Shown here: piece by piece, positions 8,601 to 15,485 of the stretch
How positions within the stretch are numbered: position 1 is the first letter of the stretch
Layout of the letters: the number at the start of each line of letters is the position of its first letter
NCBI GenBank assembly: GCA_023421955.1
Contig: JAEZSE010000049.1
Coordinates: 1 to 64,000 of the forward strand
Direction of reading: 5' to 3'
From: Bacillota bacterium
Lineage (GTDB): Bacteria; Bacillota; Clostridia; Christensenellales; UMGS416
DNA length: 64,000 nt
Translations under genes and position numbers: made by a program
The notes under the pieces: model-generated
Databases searched by the model: none
The model's input: the letters and a program-made list of their open reading frames with translations, nothing else
Told to the model about the DNA's origin: nothing

Positions 8601-9122
8601 GCCAAGATCGAGGTGTACAAATCAAGCCGCTGGGTTTCGATCCTGACGCGGGCTGAATCCTCCGCCGGGGCTAAGACCTGGGCGTGGGACGGAAAGATAT
8701 CGGGCAGTTATCTACCTGTGGGCACCTACAAGGCGCGTATCACACCGATTGCCAACGGCATCACCGGCACAGCGTACACAATTACCTTCAAAATCGTAAC
8801 GTATCCTACCGTGAGTTGGAATAGTTATGCCGGAACATTCCGGGCGAATGGCACACTTTACACGCTATGCACCTTTAAGGTCAACTACCCCACCAACGCC
8901 ACCATACAGGTGATCAACTCCAGGGGCAAAGTGGCTGCGGCGGTAAAAAGCTATGTCAACATGCCCGCCGGCAGGTATTATGCAGTGACTTGGAACGGCA
9001 AGGCCACCGCCGGCAACACTGCCGGCCTGACCGCCGGCGCATTGGTGCCAATCGGTACTTATACGGTGCGCATTACTGTAGGGCCCAAATACTATTACAA
9101 GACGATCAAGATCACCAGGTAA
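5658..9122 (+). CDS. Large secreted leucine-rich-repeat surface protein with B-repeats and FlgD-like Ig repeats
   Basis: 1154 residues. A signal peptide spans about residues 1-32 (lysine start, hydrophobic core, cleavage after ALAA). An EF-hand/dockerin-like calcium loop follows (DTNGSGTITEGEM, ~50-62). LRR block 1 runs ~70-290 (LTSLPxxFGNLxxLTxL type, 23-residue units). InlB-type B-repeats (~305-470; GYVFGGWDADGNG, GYEFLGWYNG) come next, then a second calcium-like loop (DANADGFVTSAEL), LRR block 2 (~495-665), a third B-repeat, two cadherin-like beta-sandwich domains (~755-945), and finally FlgD-like Ig units including WNGKATAGNTAGLTAG. No LPXTG motif or S-layer-homology domain is seen, so the anchoring mode is unknown. 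Likely adhesion or protein binding; no enzyme domain was found. Confidence 0.85.
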   Translation: MKKTAIAAAITILLSLVISGAVPGLATTALAAPGDVIPLQPGFLAALIAAGADTNGSGTITEGEMAALTTLTVMGSAVTDISGIGYATNLTSLSVIGTRITAVPSEISNLTKLTALDLTSNMLTAAGLPDSLWTMSTLTTLDLKLNSISAIPPEFGNLVNLTELNLYDNGLTSLPDEFAGLTKLRELYLHRNSLTALPASIGSLGSLQTLTLWENGITSLPESFGNLTSLTDLDMAHNNLTSLPVTFGNLIGLTRLVLNYNQLTGLPTNVFSGMASLNRLEIEYNYLNPLAGSDDRIELGKVRAGATVVYTRQKDYAVSLNLNGGTLSGSALAKSRYFHGEQVKLPSAIKTGYVFGGWDADGNGTVDAQGGATVVIAPSPVTSSSVVFKAIFGYTVTFRTDRFGTINGGQSDILTHVNAGAHIAAVPEVAPLAGYEFLGWYNGQTKLTEAQILAMDITSNKVFTARYEAAGTIHFTDAGFGAALISAGTDANADGFVTSAELAAVNSLDLSGGTFSSMEGIGGATALQTLKLGTHGLQSLPAELASLTNLQSLDVSGNPLTALPDLSGLGVLTTLDISDCAFSALPDSAILPMSLTLINASGNSISSLPAWLSANTALLSLDLSGNLLTTIPDNFFDGMTALLSLDLSGNYLNPEAPPAGLPGFAVMLPQTTYAITLEFDGGTGDALPKAVFWYGEEIPLPVATRTESIFVGWDMDGDGEADTVGASSASFTPDPPNSATGKTYTAIYISQNPRLAGIGLSAGAYILPEFDPESEGCTVTLYDYVGSVTITPQAASSKAALLIDGEAKQSVNVALATSSESRDVVVNVTAQDGSTTKTYTLHVVRAPFVSLGLTNITVSPAISRSPAFSMSVTAYTGLMPASVGTVTVWATRYSAQATVTIDGVSALSRSVSVGLGLTKTVSIVVTSPLTTDKVRTYTLTLKRATSVSGFTAIPKMGTTPTLSPGGSNRMTFNYSMGGPGTAKIEVYKSSRWVSILTRAESSAGAKTWAWDGKISGSYLPVGTYKARITPIANGITGTAYTITFKIVTYPTVSWNSYAGTFRANGTLYTLCTFKVNYPTNATIQVINSRGKVAAAVKSYVNMPAGRYYAVTWNGKATAGNTAGLTAGALVPIGTYTVRITVGPKYYYKTIKITR

Positions 9123-9131
9123 AGCGCTCCT

Positions 9132-9203
9132 GCCCGGATTCGCTCCGGGCATTCGTTAGCAAAGCAATGCCTCGGACCCTTCCCCGTCATGTCGGGGAGG
9201 GGT
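9132..9203 (+). terminator. Two hairpins after the LRR gene, possible terminator
   Basis: Hairpin 1: TGCCCGGA (9132-9139) / TCCGGGCA (9145-9152). Hairpin 2: ten pairs with one wobble between 9178-9187 and 9194-9203. Neither has a convincing T-tract, so this is a possible rather than clear terminator. Confidence 0.45.
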
Positions 9204-9228
9204 TCGTGCACTTTTATACAACTTGAGA

Positions 9229-9234
9229 TATAAT
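9229..9234 (+). promoter_or_regulatory. -10 box directly in front of the exonuclease start codon
   Basis: Perfect TATAAT ending six bases before ATG 9241. If used, transcription starts at or within a base or two of the ATG, giving a leaderless mRNA. No good -35 was found; no SD sequence precedes the ATG. Confidence 0.5.
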
Positions 9235-9240
9235 GGATCC

Positions 9241-10389
9241 ATGTCCTCTTTGGAAGAAAAACTGAAACGCATCGCAATGGAATCTCCTGCTTACCACCCG
9301 CAGGACGATGCCCCACGCCCAGAAAAGAAATCCGCCTGCCTGCATGAGGTTGTGGAATACGATCTCGAGGAAGCGTCCGGCGGTTTGCTCTGCTGCGCCG
9401 AGGAGGACGCTGTGCGCGTGATCTGCAAAAGCGCAGGTCTTGAGGATTGGGACATCACCCGTGCTGCCTTCGTAGACACTGAAACCACCGGTTTGGCCGG
9501 TGGCAGCGGCACGGTGGCTTTCTTGATCGGGCTCGGCTATGTTTCAGGGGAAAAGTTCATTGTTGAACAGTATTTTATGGAGGATTACGACGTGGAGGGC
9601 GAGATGCTCTCCATGCTGTGTAAAAAGCTCCGTGATTTCGATTGGTTGGTGAGTTTCAACGGCAAGTGCTTCGACACGCCGCTGATCGCGTCCCGCGCTG
9701 TGATCAACCGAATTGCTGCACCGCTGGATGAGATGGAGCAGGTGGATCTGCTGCACGGTGCCCGGCGGATCTACAAAAAACGATTACGGCAATGCAACCT
9801 GCAAAACCTTGAAAAGGAAGTGCTGGGCCGCGAACGCGGTGAAGATGTGCCGGGCTCTCTGGTGCCGGTGATGTTTTTTGAGTATTTGCGCAGCGGCGAC
9901 TTCGAGCCGATGCGCATGGTGCTGGAGCACAACCGCCGCGATATTGTGTCGCTGTTGACGTTGCTCTGCCGGATGTGCCAGGCTGTAAAAAAGCCCGAAG
10001 AACTGGAGCATGCCGAGGATCTTTGGTCCTGCGGGCGGTTGCATGAGCGCATGGGGCGCCTGGAGGAAGCGGAGCGGTATTACCAGCGGGCGGGCGAGGG
10101 CTCGATCAGGGAGCTTTCGCTCTTGCTGAAGCGGCAGGGCCGCCACGACGAGGCGTCTGCACTGTGGCAGAAGATGCTGGATGAAGGCGGCCATGGCCTG
10201 CTTCCTTATGCGGAAATGGCCAAATTTTATGAGCACCGCAGGGGTGATGTTGAAAAAGCGCTGGAAATCGTAGAGCGCTGCATGGTAAAATTGCGTGCGA
10301 TGGGCTTTGCTTCCAACAGCGCGGAGTTTGCTTCCTTCGCCAAGCGCAGGGGCCGCCTGCTGACCAAGCTCGACAAGGGGGAGTGCTGA
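9241..10389 (+). CDS. YprB-type RNase H-fold exonuclease with C-terminal TPR-like helices
   Basis: 382 residues from ATG 9241 (MSSLEEKLKR). The central domain (~75-250) is the DEDD-type ribonuclease-H-like family typified by B. subtilis YprB: VDTETTGLAGGSGT carries the first Asp/Glu pair, SFNGKCFDTPLI the second Asp, and LEHNRRDIVSLL the final His-x4-Asp. These are the metal ligands of a 3'-5' exonuclease. The C-terminal third (HAEDLWSCGRLHERMG onward) is helical and TPR-like. In Bacillus, yprB pairs with the helicase gene yprA; here the partner is a TPR gene starting two bases after the stop. The 18-base-longer frame from 9223 overlaps the -10 box and is rejected. Substrate is not known. Confidence 0.82.
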   Translation: MSSLEEKLKRIAMESPAYHPQDDAPRPEKKSACLHEVVEYDLEEASGGLLCCAEEDAVRVICKSAGLEDWDITRAAFVDTETTGLAGGSGTVAFLIGLGYVSGEKFIVEQYFMEDYDVEGEMLSMLCKKLRDFDWLVSFNGKCFDTPLIASRAVINRIAAPLDEMEQVDLLHGARRIYKKRLRQCNLQNLEKEVLGRERGEDVPGSLVPVMFFEYLRSGDFEPMRMVLEHNRRDIVSLLTLLCRMCQAVKKPEELEHAEDLWSCGRLHERMGRLEEAERYYQRAGEGSIRELSLLLKRQGRHDEASALWQKMLDEGGHGLLPYAEMAKFYEHRRGDVEKALEIVERCMVKLRAMGFASNSAEFASFAKRRGRLLTKLDKGEC

Positions 10390-10390
10390 G

Positions 10391-11110
10391 ATGTCGTTGA
10401 TCGGGAATTTCTTCGGGGGCCTGGGGTATTTCAACCACATGCGAAGCTTTCAGGCTCAAGCCGAAAAGTATTACCGGCTTGGCATGAAGTACGGCGGCAT
10501 GTCCTTTAAAAATGAAGGCGCATTTGGTGTGCTGCTGATGAAACAGGGCAAGTTTGATGAGGCGCTGCAGCGCTTTGACTACGCTTTGAAGTCTCCGGCC
10601 TGCAAAGGGCCTCTCCGCAATCTGATCCGTATGAACCGCGCCATCACCTGGTTCAAATTGGGAAACAGTGAGAAGGCGTTGATCGCCTTGGAAGACCTCC
10701 ATCAAAACTTCCGGAGCATCCGCGTCTATCAAACGCTCGGCTATGTCTATACATCGCTCAAAATGTATGACAAGGCTGAGCCTTATAACCTGGAAGCCGT
10801 GGAGTTTGAGCCTGACGACCATGTGATTCTGGATAATACCGGGCAAATGTATCTGGAAATGGGCGAATGGGAGAAGGCCAGGGGCTATATTGAGAAGGCG
10901 TACGCCAAGAAGCACTTTTCGGATGTGCTCTATCATATGGGCCTGATCGCCGAGCATGACGACCTGCCTGAGGAAGCGCTTGGTTACTACAGGGAAGCCA
11001 TGACAAAAAGCATGGATGCATTGAATGATGTAACACCGGAAAAGCTCCGGGTGCGTATTGATGCCCTCAAGGATGAACTTGGCATTACCGAAGCGGAAGA
11101 GGAGTTGTAG
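10391..11110 (+). CDS. TPR-repeat protein
   Basis: 239 residues, no signal peptide. At least five tetratricopeptide-like units are seen: EKYYRLGMKYGGMSFKNEGA, GVLLMKQGKFDEALQRFDYA, MNRAITWFKLGNSEKALIAL, LGYVYTSLKMYDKAEPYNLE and MYLEMGEWEKARGYIEKAYA. It is a cytoplasmic protein-interaction scaffold. The ATG overlaps nothing but begins one base after the TGA of the exonuclease gene, so the two are almost certainly co-transcribed and translationally coupled. The exonuclease also ends in TPR-like helices, so the pair may form a complex; this is inference. An acidic tail (TEAEEEL) closes the protein. Confidence 0.8.
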   Translation: MSLIGNFFGGLGYFNHMRSFQAQAEKYYRLGMKYGGMSFKNEGAFGVLLMKQGKFDEALQRFDYALKSPACKGPLRNLIRMNRAITWFKLGNSEKALIALEDLHQNFRSIRVYQTLGYVYTSLKMYDKAEPYNLEAVEFEPDDHVILDNTGQMYLEMGEWEKARGYIEKAYAKKHFSDVLYHMGLIAEHDDLPEEALGYYREAMTKSMDALNDVTPEKLRVRIDALKDELGITEAEEEL

Positions 11111-11165
11111 CTGCTGCAACCAATGGAATGCAATCTTCTCCAATCTTGACAGGAATTGCTGGTTA

Positions 11166-11194
11166 TTTACATTTTTTACATAATTGCATATAAT
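11166..11194 (+). promoter_or_regulatory. Sigma-A promoter before the anchored protein gene
   Basis: TTTACA (11166-11171), 17-base spacer, TATAAT (11189-11194). Predicted start near 11201, about 24 bases before ATG 11225. Confidence 0.75.
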
Positions 11195-11224
11195 TGGCAT
11201 ATCTCTGCCGAGAGGGTTGTGACA

Positions 11225-11716
11225 ATGCTCAGAATACCTGCAGACTCCAAGCCAAACAAATTGTTGCTGGCATGGGCGCTTGTGCTGGATGTGATGCTGG
11301 CGCTGGTTATTCTATTCAGCCCCAGTCGCGGCTCATGCAGCGGGATTGAGGGATATGTGCTGAATCAGGGGAGTACAGCGCAGACGACTCCAAATTCCAC
11401 TATTTCCACCCGGATCGAATATGTGATCATTGTGCATGATGTGGAGACCAACCGCATTGTGACACGGATTACGCCTGATGAGGATGGGTTTTTCCGTTTG
11501 AATGTGAGCCCCGGGCGCTACAGGCTTGAGGTGAAATCAAAGCAGGAAGAGTTGCAACTCGCGGGCAGCACCTCCGCAGAGGTTATGGATGGCAAGATTT
11601 CCAGTGTGACCATCCAGATGTTCCACCGCTTGACTGAGCAGGCTGTGCCTGTGCGCCATGAAAAGGGTTTTGTTTGGGTTGCGCTAGCCACTTGCTTGAG
11701 AGCCTATAGTTTCTGA
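11225..11716 (+). CDS. Membrane-anchored protein with one carboxypeptidase-regulatory-like (prealbumin/CNA-B-type) domain
   Basis: 163 residues. A short basic N-terminus is followed by a hydrophobic helix (LLLAWALVLDVMLALVILF, ~13-31), acting as an uncleaved anchor or signal peptide. The outer part begins GIEGYVLNQG and continues TRITPDEDGFFRLNVSPGRY, a pattern of the carboxypeptidase regulatory-like/SpaA-type beta-sandwich often found in surface proteins. It ends in a short tail after FVWVALAT, possibly a second hydrophobic patch. ATG 11225 was preferred because GAGAGGG precedes it and the promoter start (11201) lies downstream of the first ATG of the longer frame (11156). No specific function is recognised. 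Confidence 0.6.
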   Translation: MLRIPADSKPNKLLLAWALVLDVMLALVILFSPSRGSCSGIEGYVLNQGSTAQTTPNSTISTRIEYVIIVHDVETNRIVTRITPDEDGFFRLNVSPGRYRLEVKSKQEELQLAGSTSAEVMDGKISSVTIQMFHRLTEQAVPVRHEKGFVWVALATCLRAYSF

Positions 11717-11753
11717 ATCGTCTGTGCCATTGCTTTGCTTGGCATTTCTGCAC

Positions 11754-11782
11754 TTCACCATTTCATTGGAATGGTTTATAAT
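11754..11782 (+). promoter_or_regulatory. Sigma-A promoter of the DUF2156/Eis-like operon
   Basis: TTCACC (11754-11759), 17 bases, TATAAT (11777-11782). Predicted start near 11789, which lies inside the longest open frame and so rules out the upstream ATG at 11724. Confidence 0.65.
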
Positions 11783-11816
11783 AGATCCATTCGTGCAAAT
11801 GGTCAGGGGGATTTGT

Positions 11817-12719
11817 TTGTTACCATTCCGGCCGTTGAGACTTGATGACCAAGATCTTTTTTTACGATACACCGCAGACTTGCCGTTTGAAAACTCCGAG
11901 ATGTCATTTGCCAACCTTTTTATCTGGCGCCAAGGCTGGATGATTGAGCTTTGTGAGCAGGACAACGTGCTCTATCTGTGCTACACCCACCCGGAGACCG
12001 GCTGCATGGGCCATATGCAGCCCATAGTACCAAAAGGCCAGCCGGTGAGGCCAGCGGTTGAAGTGGCGATATCAGACATTTCCGCCCGTGCCTGCGGCCT
12101 GGACATCATGGGAGTCAACCAGGATTTTGTTGACAGGCTGCGAGCGGAGGGCACCGAAGGTTTTGTTGTGACGGAAGACCGCGACCTGGCAGAGTATATT
12201 TATTTGCGCAGTGATCTGATGGATTTGCCCGGCAAGAAATATCACGCCAAACGCAACCATGTGAATAAGTTTCTGACCGGCCCCGGTTATGACTGGCTGG
12301 ATCTGGAGCCCAATCACCTGGAACGCTGCCTGTCAATCTGCGACCAGTGGATGAGTGAACATGACAGTGGCGATGCGGACAGATGCGAGTATTACGCGGT
12401 GCGTGAGGCTGTGGCTCATATGAACGAGCTTAGGCTCACCGGCGCTCTCGTTGAAATGAATGGCAAGCCAGTGGCATTCACCGTGGGCGAGCGTCTGCGG
12501 CCCGATCTGGCGTTAATCCACCTGGAAAAAGCAGACCCTTCTGTGCCGGGCATCTATGCGTTCATCAACCAGCAATTCATCTGCCGGCAATTCCCCGATG
12601 TGCAGTTTGTTAACCGCGAGGAGGATATGGGCATTCCCGGGCTTCGGCGCGCAAAGGAATCCTATTACCCCCACCACATGGCCACCAAATACAGGATCAG
12701 AACACAATGCAGCCCGTGA
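11817..12719 (+). CDS. DUF2156 protein (aminoacyl-phosphatidylglycerol synthase-like GNAT fold)
   Basis: About 300 residues from a TTG codon at 11817 (LPFRPLRLDDQDLF). TTG is chosen because AGGGGG ends 6 bases before it and because the promoter lies inside the longer ATG frame; ATG 11799 is the alternative. Typical DUF2156 features are SFANLFIWRQGW near the start, KYHAKRNHVNKFL in the middle (acceptor-site region) and the end motif NREEDMGIPGLRRAKESYYP. The fold is a double GNAT related to the C-terminal domain of MprF. No transmembrane domain is present, so it is not a full MprF. The substrate is unknown. Overlaps the next gene by 13 bases, so the two are translated together. Confidence 0.78.
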   Translation: MLPFRPLRLDDQDLFLRYTADLPFENSEMSFANLFIWRQGWMIELCEQDNVLYLCYTHPETGCMGHMQPIVPKGQPVRPAVEVAISDISARACGLDIMGVNQDFVDRLRAEGTEGFVVTEDRDLAEYIYLRSDLMDLPGKKYHAKRNHVNKFLTGPGYDWLDLEPNHLERCLSICDQWMSEHDSGDADRCEYYAVREAVAHMNELRLTGALVEMNGKPVAFTVGERLRPDLALIHLEKADPSVPGIYAFINQQFICRQFPDVQFVNREEDMGIPGLRRAKESYYPHHMATKYRIRTQCSP

Positions 12720-13861
12720 TCAGAAAACCGGAACCGGCTGAACGGGGCGCGATCTGCGACCTGTGGCGGCAGAGCTTTCCCGAAAGCAGTGAACGGTTTC
12801 TCGCGTGGTACTTTTCCAATGTCTACCGAGAGGACCGCACCCTCGCGATGTTTAATTGCGGTGAGCTCGCATCCAACCTGCAGATGATCCCGTATGAGAT
12901 TTGTTTGCGCGGCAGGCGCGTTGCGATGGAGGCCCTTTCCGGCGTTGCCACAGCGCAAGCATGGCGAAATCGGGGTTATGCAAAGCAGTTGATGACCTAT
13001 TCTTTAGCGGATATGGCAAAGAGAGGGCTTGGGTTCAACTTTCTTTATCCCTTTCAACATGGTTTTTACGAGCGGCTGGGGTGGGCGACCTGCTCCCTTT
13101 CGTTGGAACCCCACCTCTCACCGGCGGAGTTGCCGGACGCGCCTGCCGACTGGTCGGTGGAGCGACTCATGCCCACAGACTTCACCACGGTATCAGCGAT
13201 ATACGGACGCTTCGTGGCCGGCTTGAATTGCAGTTGCCTGCGGGATGATGACCAATGGCGGCGGCGAGTGGAAGAAAATGCGGCCAACGGCGGGTTTATC
13301 CTTTTGGCTACAGCCGATGGCTCTGCCCAAGCTTATGCTTTCTGCGAGGAGCGGGCAGATGAGGTGGAGCTTGTGGAGCTGGCCTATACGCGCCTTGCGG
13401 CGGTGGACGCTTTGCTTGCTGCCATCAAGCCCATCGGCAAGGACGTGTGGTGGACAGCTCCGGAGGGCGACCGTTTCCTGATGCTCCGTGGTGCCTGGAA
13501 GGACCGTGTGCGGTTGCAGCCCCATGTGATGTTCCGCGTGGTGGATGTGCCTCTCGCATTTGCTCAGGCCGCTCCTGCTTGCGACGGGGCACTGTTGTTG
13601 GAGGTTTCCGGCGACGATATGGTGCCCGCCAACAATGGGGTCTTCCGCATCTTTTCAGACGGTAGAAAGGCCCATGCAATTCACACGGATGGGCAGCCAC
13701 AATTCTCGTGTGGCATCGGCACGCTTGCCAAGCTGCTGACCGGCCACATGGATGCTGCCGAAGCGCTCGATGCCAGTGTGGCCTATGGGGAACCGGAAGC
13801 AGCCGAACTGCTTTGCCGGATGTATCCAAGGCAGCGTAATTTCCTGTTTGAGCTCTATTGA
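12707..13861 (+). CDS. Eis-like GNAT acetyltransferase with SCP2-like C-terminal domain
   Basis: 384 residues. N-terminal GNAT domain (~1-130) with the acetyl-CoA loop region GVATAQAWRNRGYAKQLM, followed by GFNFLYPFQHGFYERLGW, which is diagnostic of the Eis group. A second degenerate GNAT domain follows (~150-280) and then a sterol-carrier-like domain (~290-384) ending NFLFELY, whose terminal carboxylate acts as general base in mycobacterial Eis. Eis proteins N-acetylate amines, including aminoglycosides and peptides; in Clostridia the natural substrate is not known. Coupled to the DUF2156 gene, an arrangement common in this class. No terminator was seen before the next promoter. Confidence 0.85.
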   Translation: MQPVIRKPEPAERGAICDLWRQSFPESSERFLAWYFSNVYREDRTLAMFNCGELASNLQMIPYEICLRGRRVAMEALSGVATAQAWRNRGYAKQLMTYSLADMAKRGLGFNFLYPFQHGFYERLGWATCSLSLEPHLSPAELPDAPADWSVERLMPTDFTTVSAIYGRFVAGLNCSCLRDDDQWRRRVEENAANGGFILLATADGSAQAYAFCEERADEVELVELAYTRLAAVDALLAAIKPIGKDVWWTAPEGDRFLMLRGAWKDRVRLQPHVMFRVVDVPLAFAQAAPACDGALLLEVSGDDMVPANNGVFRIFSDGRKAHAIHTDGQPQFSCGIGTLAKLLTGHMDAAEALDASVAYGEPEAAELLCRMYPRQRNFLFELY

Positions 13862-13909
13862 ACCGATTCACGATCCTATTTTATCCTTCTGTTTTCATTG
13901 CCCTGTTCA

Positions 13910-13939
13910 TTGCCGGACTGAGGGAAGCCGGGTTATAAT
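13910..13939 (+). promoter_or_regulatory. Sigma-A promoter of the diguanylate cyclase gene
   Basis: TTGCCG (13910-13915), 18-base spacer, TATAAT (13934-13939). Predicted start near 13946; SD TTGGAGG precedes ATG 13973. Confidence 0.6.
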
Positions 13940-13972
13940 TGTGTCGAATCATGTCACTATTTGGAGGTCTTG

Positions 13973-15442
13973 ATGGAAAATACCCGGCGGGTTCGCGTAA
14001 ACATACTCATTTGTGTAATTATTCTTGTCGGGTTTGCTGCTGTGGGTTTGACCGGTTCGGTCACCTATAGCGAGATTATCCGTGATGACATCGCCAATAT
14101 TTCCAGGCTCACCGCAACCAACATTTACGCTGAGATCCGCAATGAGCTCACAAAGCCGATATTCGTCTCACTGACGATGGCCAACGATAGTTTTTTAAAG
14201 GGCTGGCTCCGCGCGGAAGCTGCAGGGGACAACTCGGCGGAGCACTTAATGGATTTGCAGGAATACCTGCGGGGCATCAAGGAGAAATATGGGTATGACT
14301 CGGTGTTTATGGTCTCTGAGGCCACCAAGGCATATTACCACTACCAGGGCATCAACAAGGTGATAAAGCCAGACAATGATCACGATAAATGGTACTGGAA
14401 TTTCCTCCACAAACATGCAGCCTATGACCTGGATGTGGACACCGATGAAGTGAATCACAACAGGCTGTCAGTTTTCGTCAACTGCCGTGTGACCGATGAA
14501 TCCGGCAAGCTGCTTGGGGTCACAGGCGTCGGCCTTGAGATCAACCAGGTGCAGGATCTTCTGAAGCATTTCGAGCAGAACTTCCAGTTGGAGGCGATGT
14601 TGTTCAATCGAGATGGCCAGGTGCAAGTGCACTCCAATTCTCGCAGCATCGGCAATGGTAATTTGCTGGAGCAGGAGGTACTGGTTGCAAACCGTGAGGA
14701 GATTCTCGAAGACCGTAACAGTCTCCATGTATATAAGTATCAAAACGAAGAAGCCGATGGATACCTCATCACCCGTTATGTTGAAGACCTGGATTGGTAT
14801 TTGCTGGTCAAGAAGGACACATCGGTGCTCGAGCAGTCCTTCCGAACACAGATGATCAGCGACTTCGCAATCTATGTGCTGGCCGTACTGCTCGTTTTGC
14901 TTGTTGTGAACCGCATCATCCTGCAAAAGGAAAGATCGCTTGTAAGCATGGCCAAGACCGACCAGCTGACTGGCTTGCCCAACCGCCGGGGGTTTAACGA
15001 CATGCTCGAGAAGGCTGACACCTCCGAGGGTTCTTTGTTTGTGTTTGTGTTTGATGTGGATAATTTTAAGAAAATCAACGATCAGCATGGTCACTTGGTC
15101 GGCGATAACATCCTCCGGCTATATGGCCGCTTGGCACGGCAAGCTTTTTCCGGCATCGGCGAGATTGCCCGGTGGGGCGGCGATGAATTTGCAGGGTTTC
15201 TTCGTTCCGGCCGTGAGGATACGCTGAATGCCATTGAAAGCTTCTTTGAGAGTATCCGCCGCACACCTGAGTTTGAGAGTTACCACACCACCATCAGCAT
15301 GGGTGTTGCGGTGGCATCCCGCATCGATACAGCAGACACATTGATCTATCGGGCGGATATGGCGCTTTATGAGGCCAAGGGGAATGGCAAGGACCGCTAT
15401 GTAATTCTGGATGGGGCACACAGAGCCCCGTCAGCGGATTAA
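13973..15442 (+). CDS. Membrane diguanylate cyclase with dCache-type sensor
   Basis: 489 residues. TM1 near 10-33 (ILICVIILVGFAAVGLTG), an extracytoplasmic sensor of ~245 residues with dCache features (KYGYDSVFMVSEATKAYYHY, WYWNFLHKHAAYDLDVDTDE, VTGVGLEINQVQDLL), TM2 near 297-317, then a GGDEF domain. The domain opens with TDQLTGLPNRRGFNDML, has the metal/substrate stretch FDVDNFKKINDQHGHLVGD, and an intact active-site motif WGGDEFAGF (~residue 401). An RxxD inhibitory site five residues before GGDEF is not evident (EIARW), so product inhibition may be weak. It makes cyclic di-GMP from GTP in response to an external small-molecule ligand. The motA/motB genes nearby on the other strand are plausible downstream targets of c-di-GMP. 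Confidence 0.92.
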   Translation: MENTRRVRVNILICVIILVGFAAVGLTGSVTYSEIIRDDIANISRLTATNIYAEIRNELTKPIFVSLTMANDSFLKGWLRAEAAGDNSAEHLMDLQEYLRGIKEKYGYDSVFMVSEATKAYYHYQGINKVIKPDNDHDKWYWNFLHKHAAYDLDVDTDEVNHNRLSVFVNCRVTDESGKLLGVTGVGLEINQVQDLLKHFEQNFQLEAMLFNRDGQVQVHSNSRSIGNGNLLEQEVLVANREEILEDRNSLHVYKYQNEEADGYLITRYVEDLDWYLLVKKDTSVLEQSFRTQMISDFAIYVLAVLLVLLVVNRIILQKERSLVSMAKTDQLTGLPNRRGFNDMLEKADTSEGSLFVFVFDVDNFKKINDQHGHLVGDNILRLYGRLARQAFSGIGEIARWGGDEFAGFLRSGREDTLNAIESFFESIRRTPEFESYHTTISMGVAVASRIDTADTLIYRADMALYEAKGNGKDRYVILDGAHRAPSAD

Positions 15443-15445
15443 TGA

Positions 15446-15478
15446 CAGGAAAGGCGGGCTGCAAGCCCGCCTTTCCTG
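15446..15478. terminator. Bidirectional terminator between convergent genes
   Basis: Perfect 15-bp inverted repeat (15446-15460 and 15464-15478) with a 3-base loop, lying between the cyclase stop and the aldo/keto reductase stop. The arms end in AGGAAA/TTTCCT, giving short U stretches on both strands. Confidence 0.8.
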
Positions 15479-15485
15479 CTCTTTG

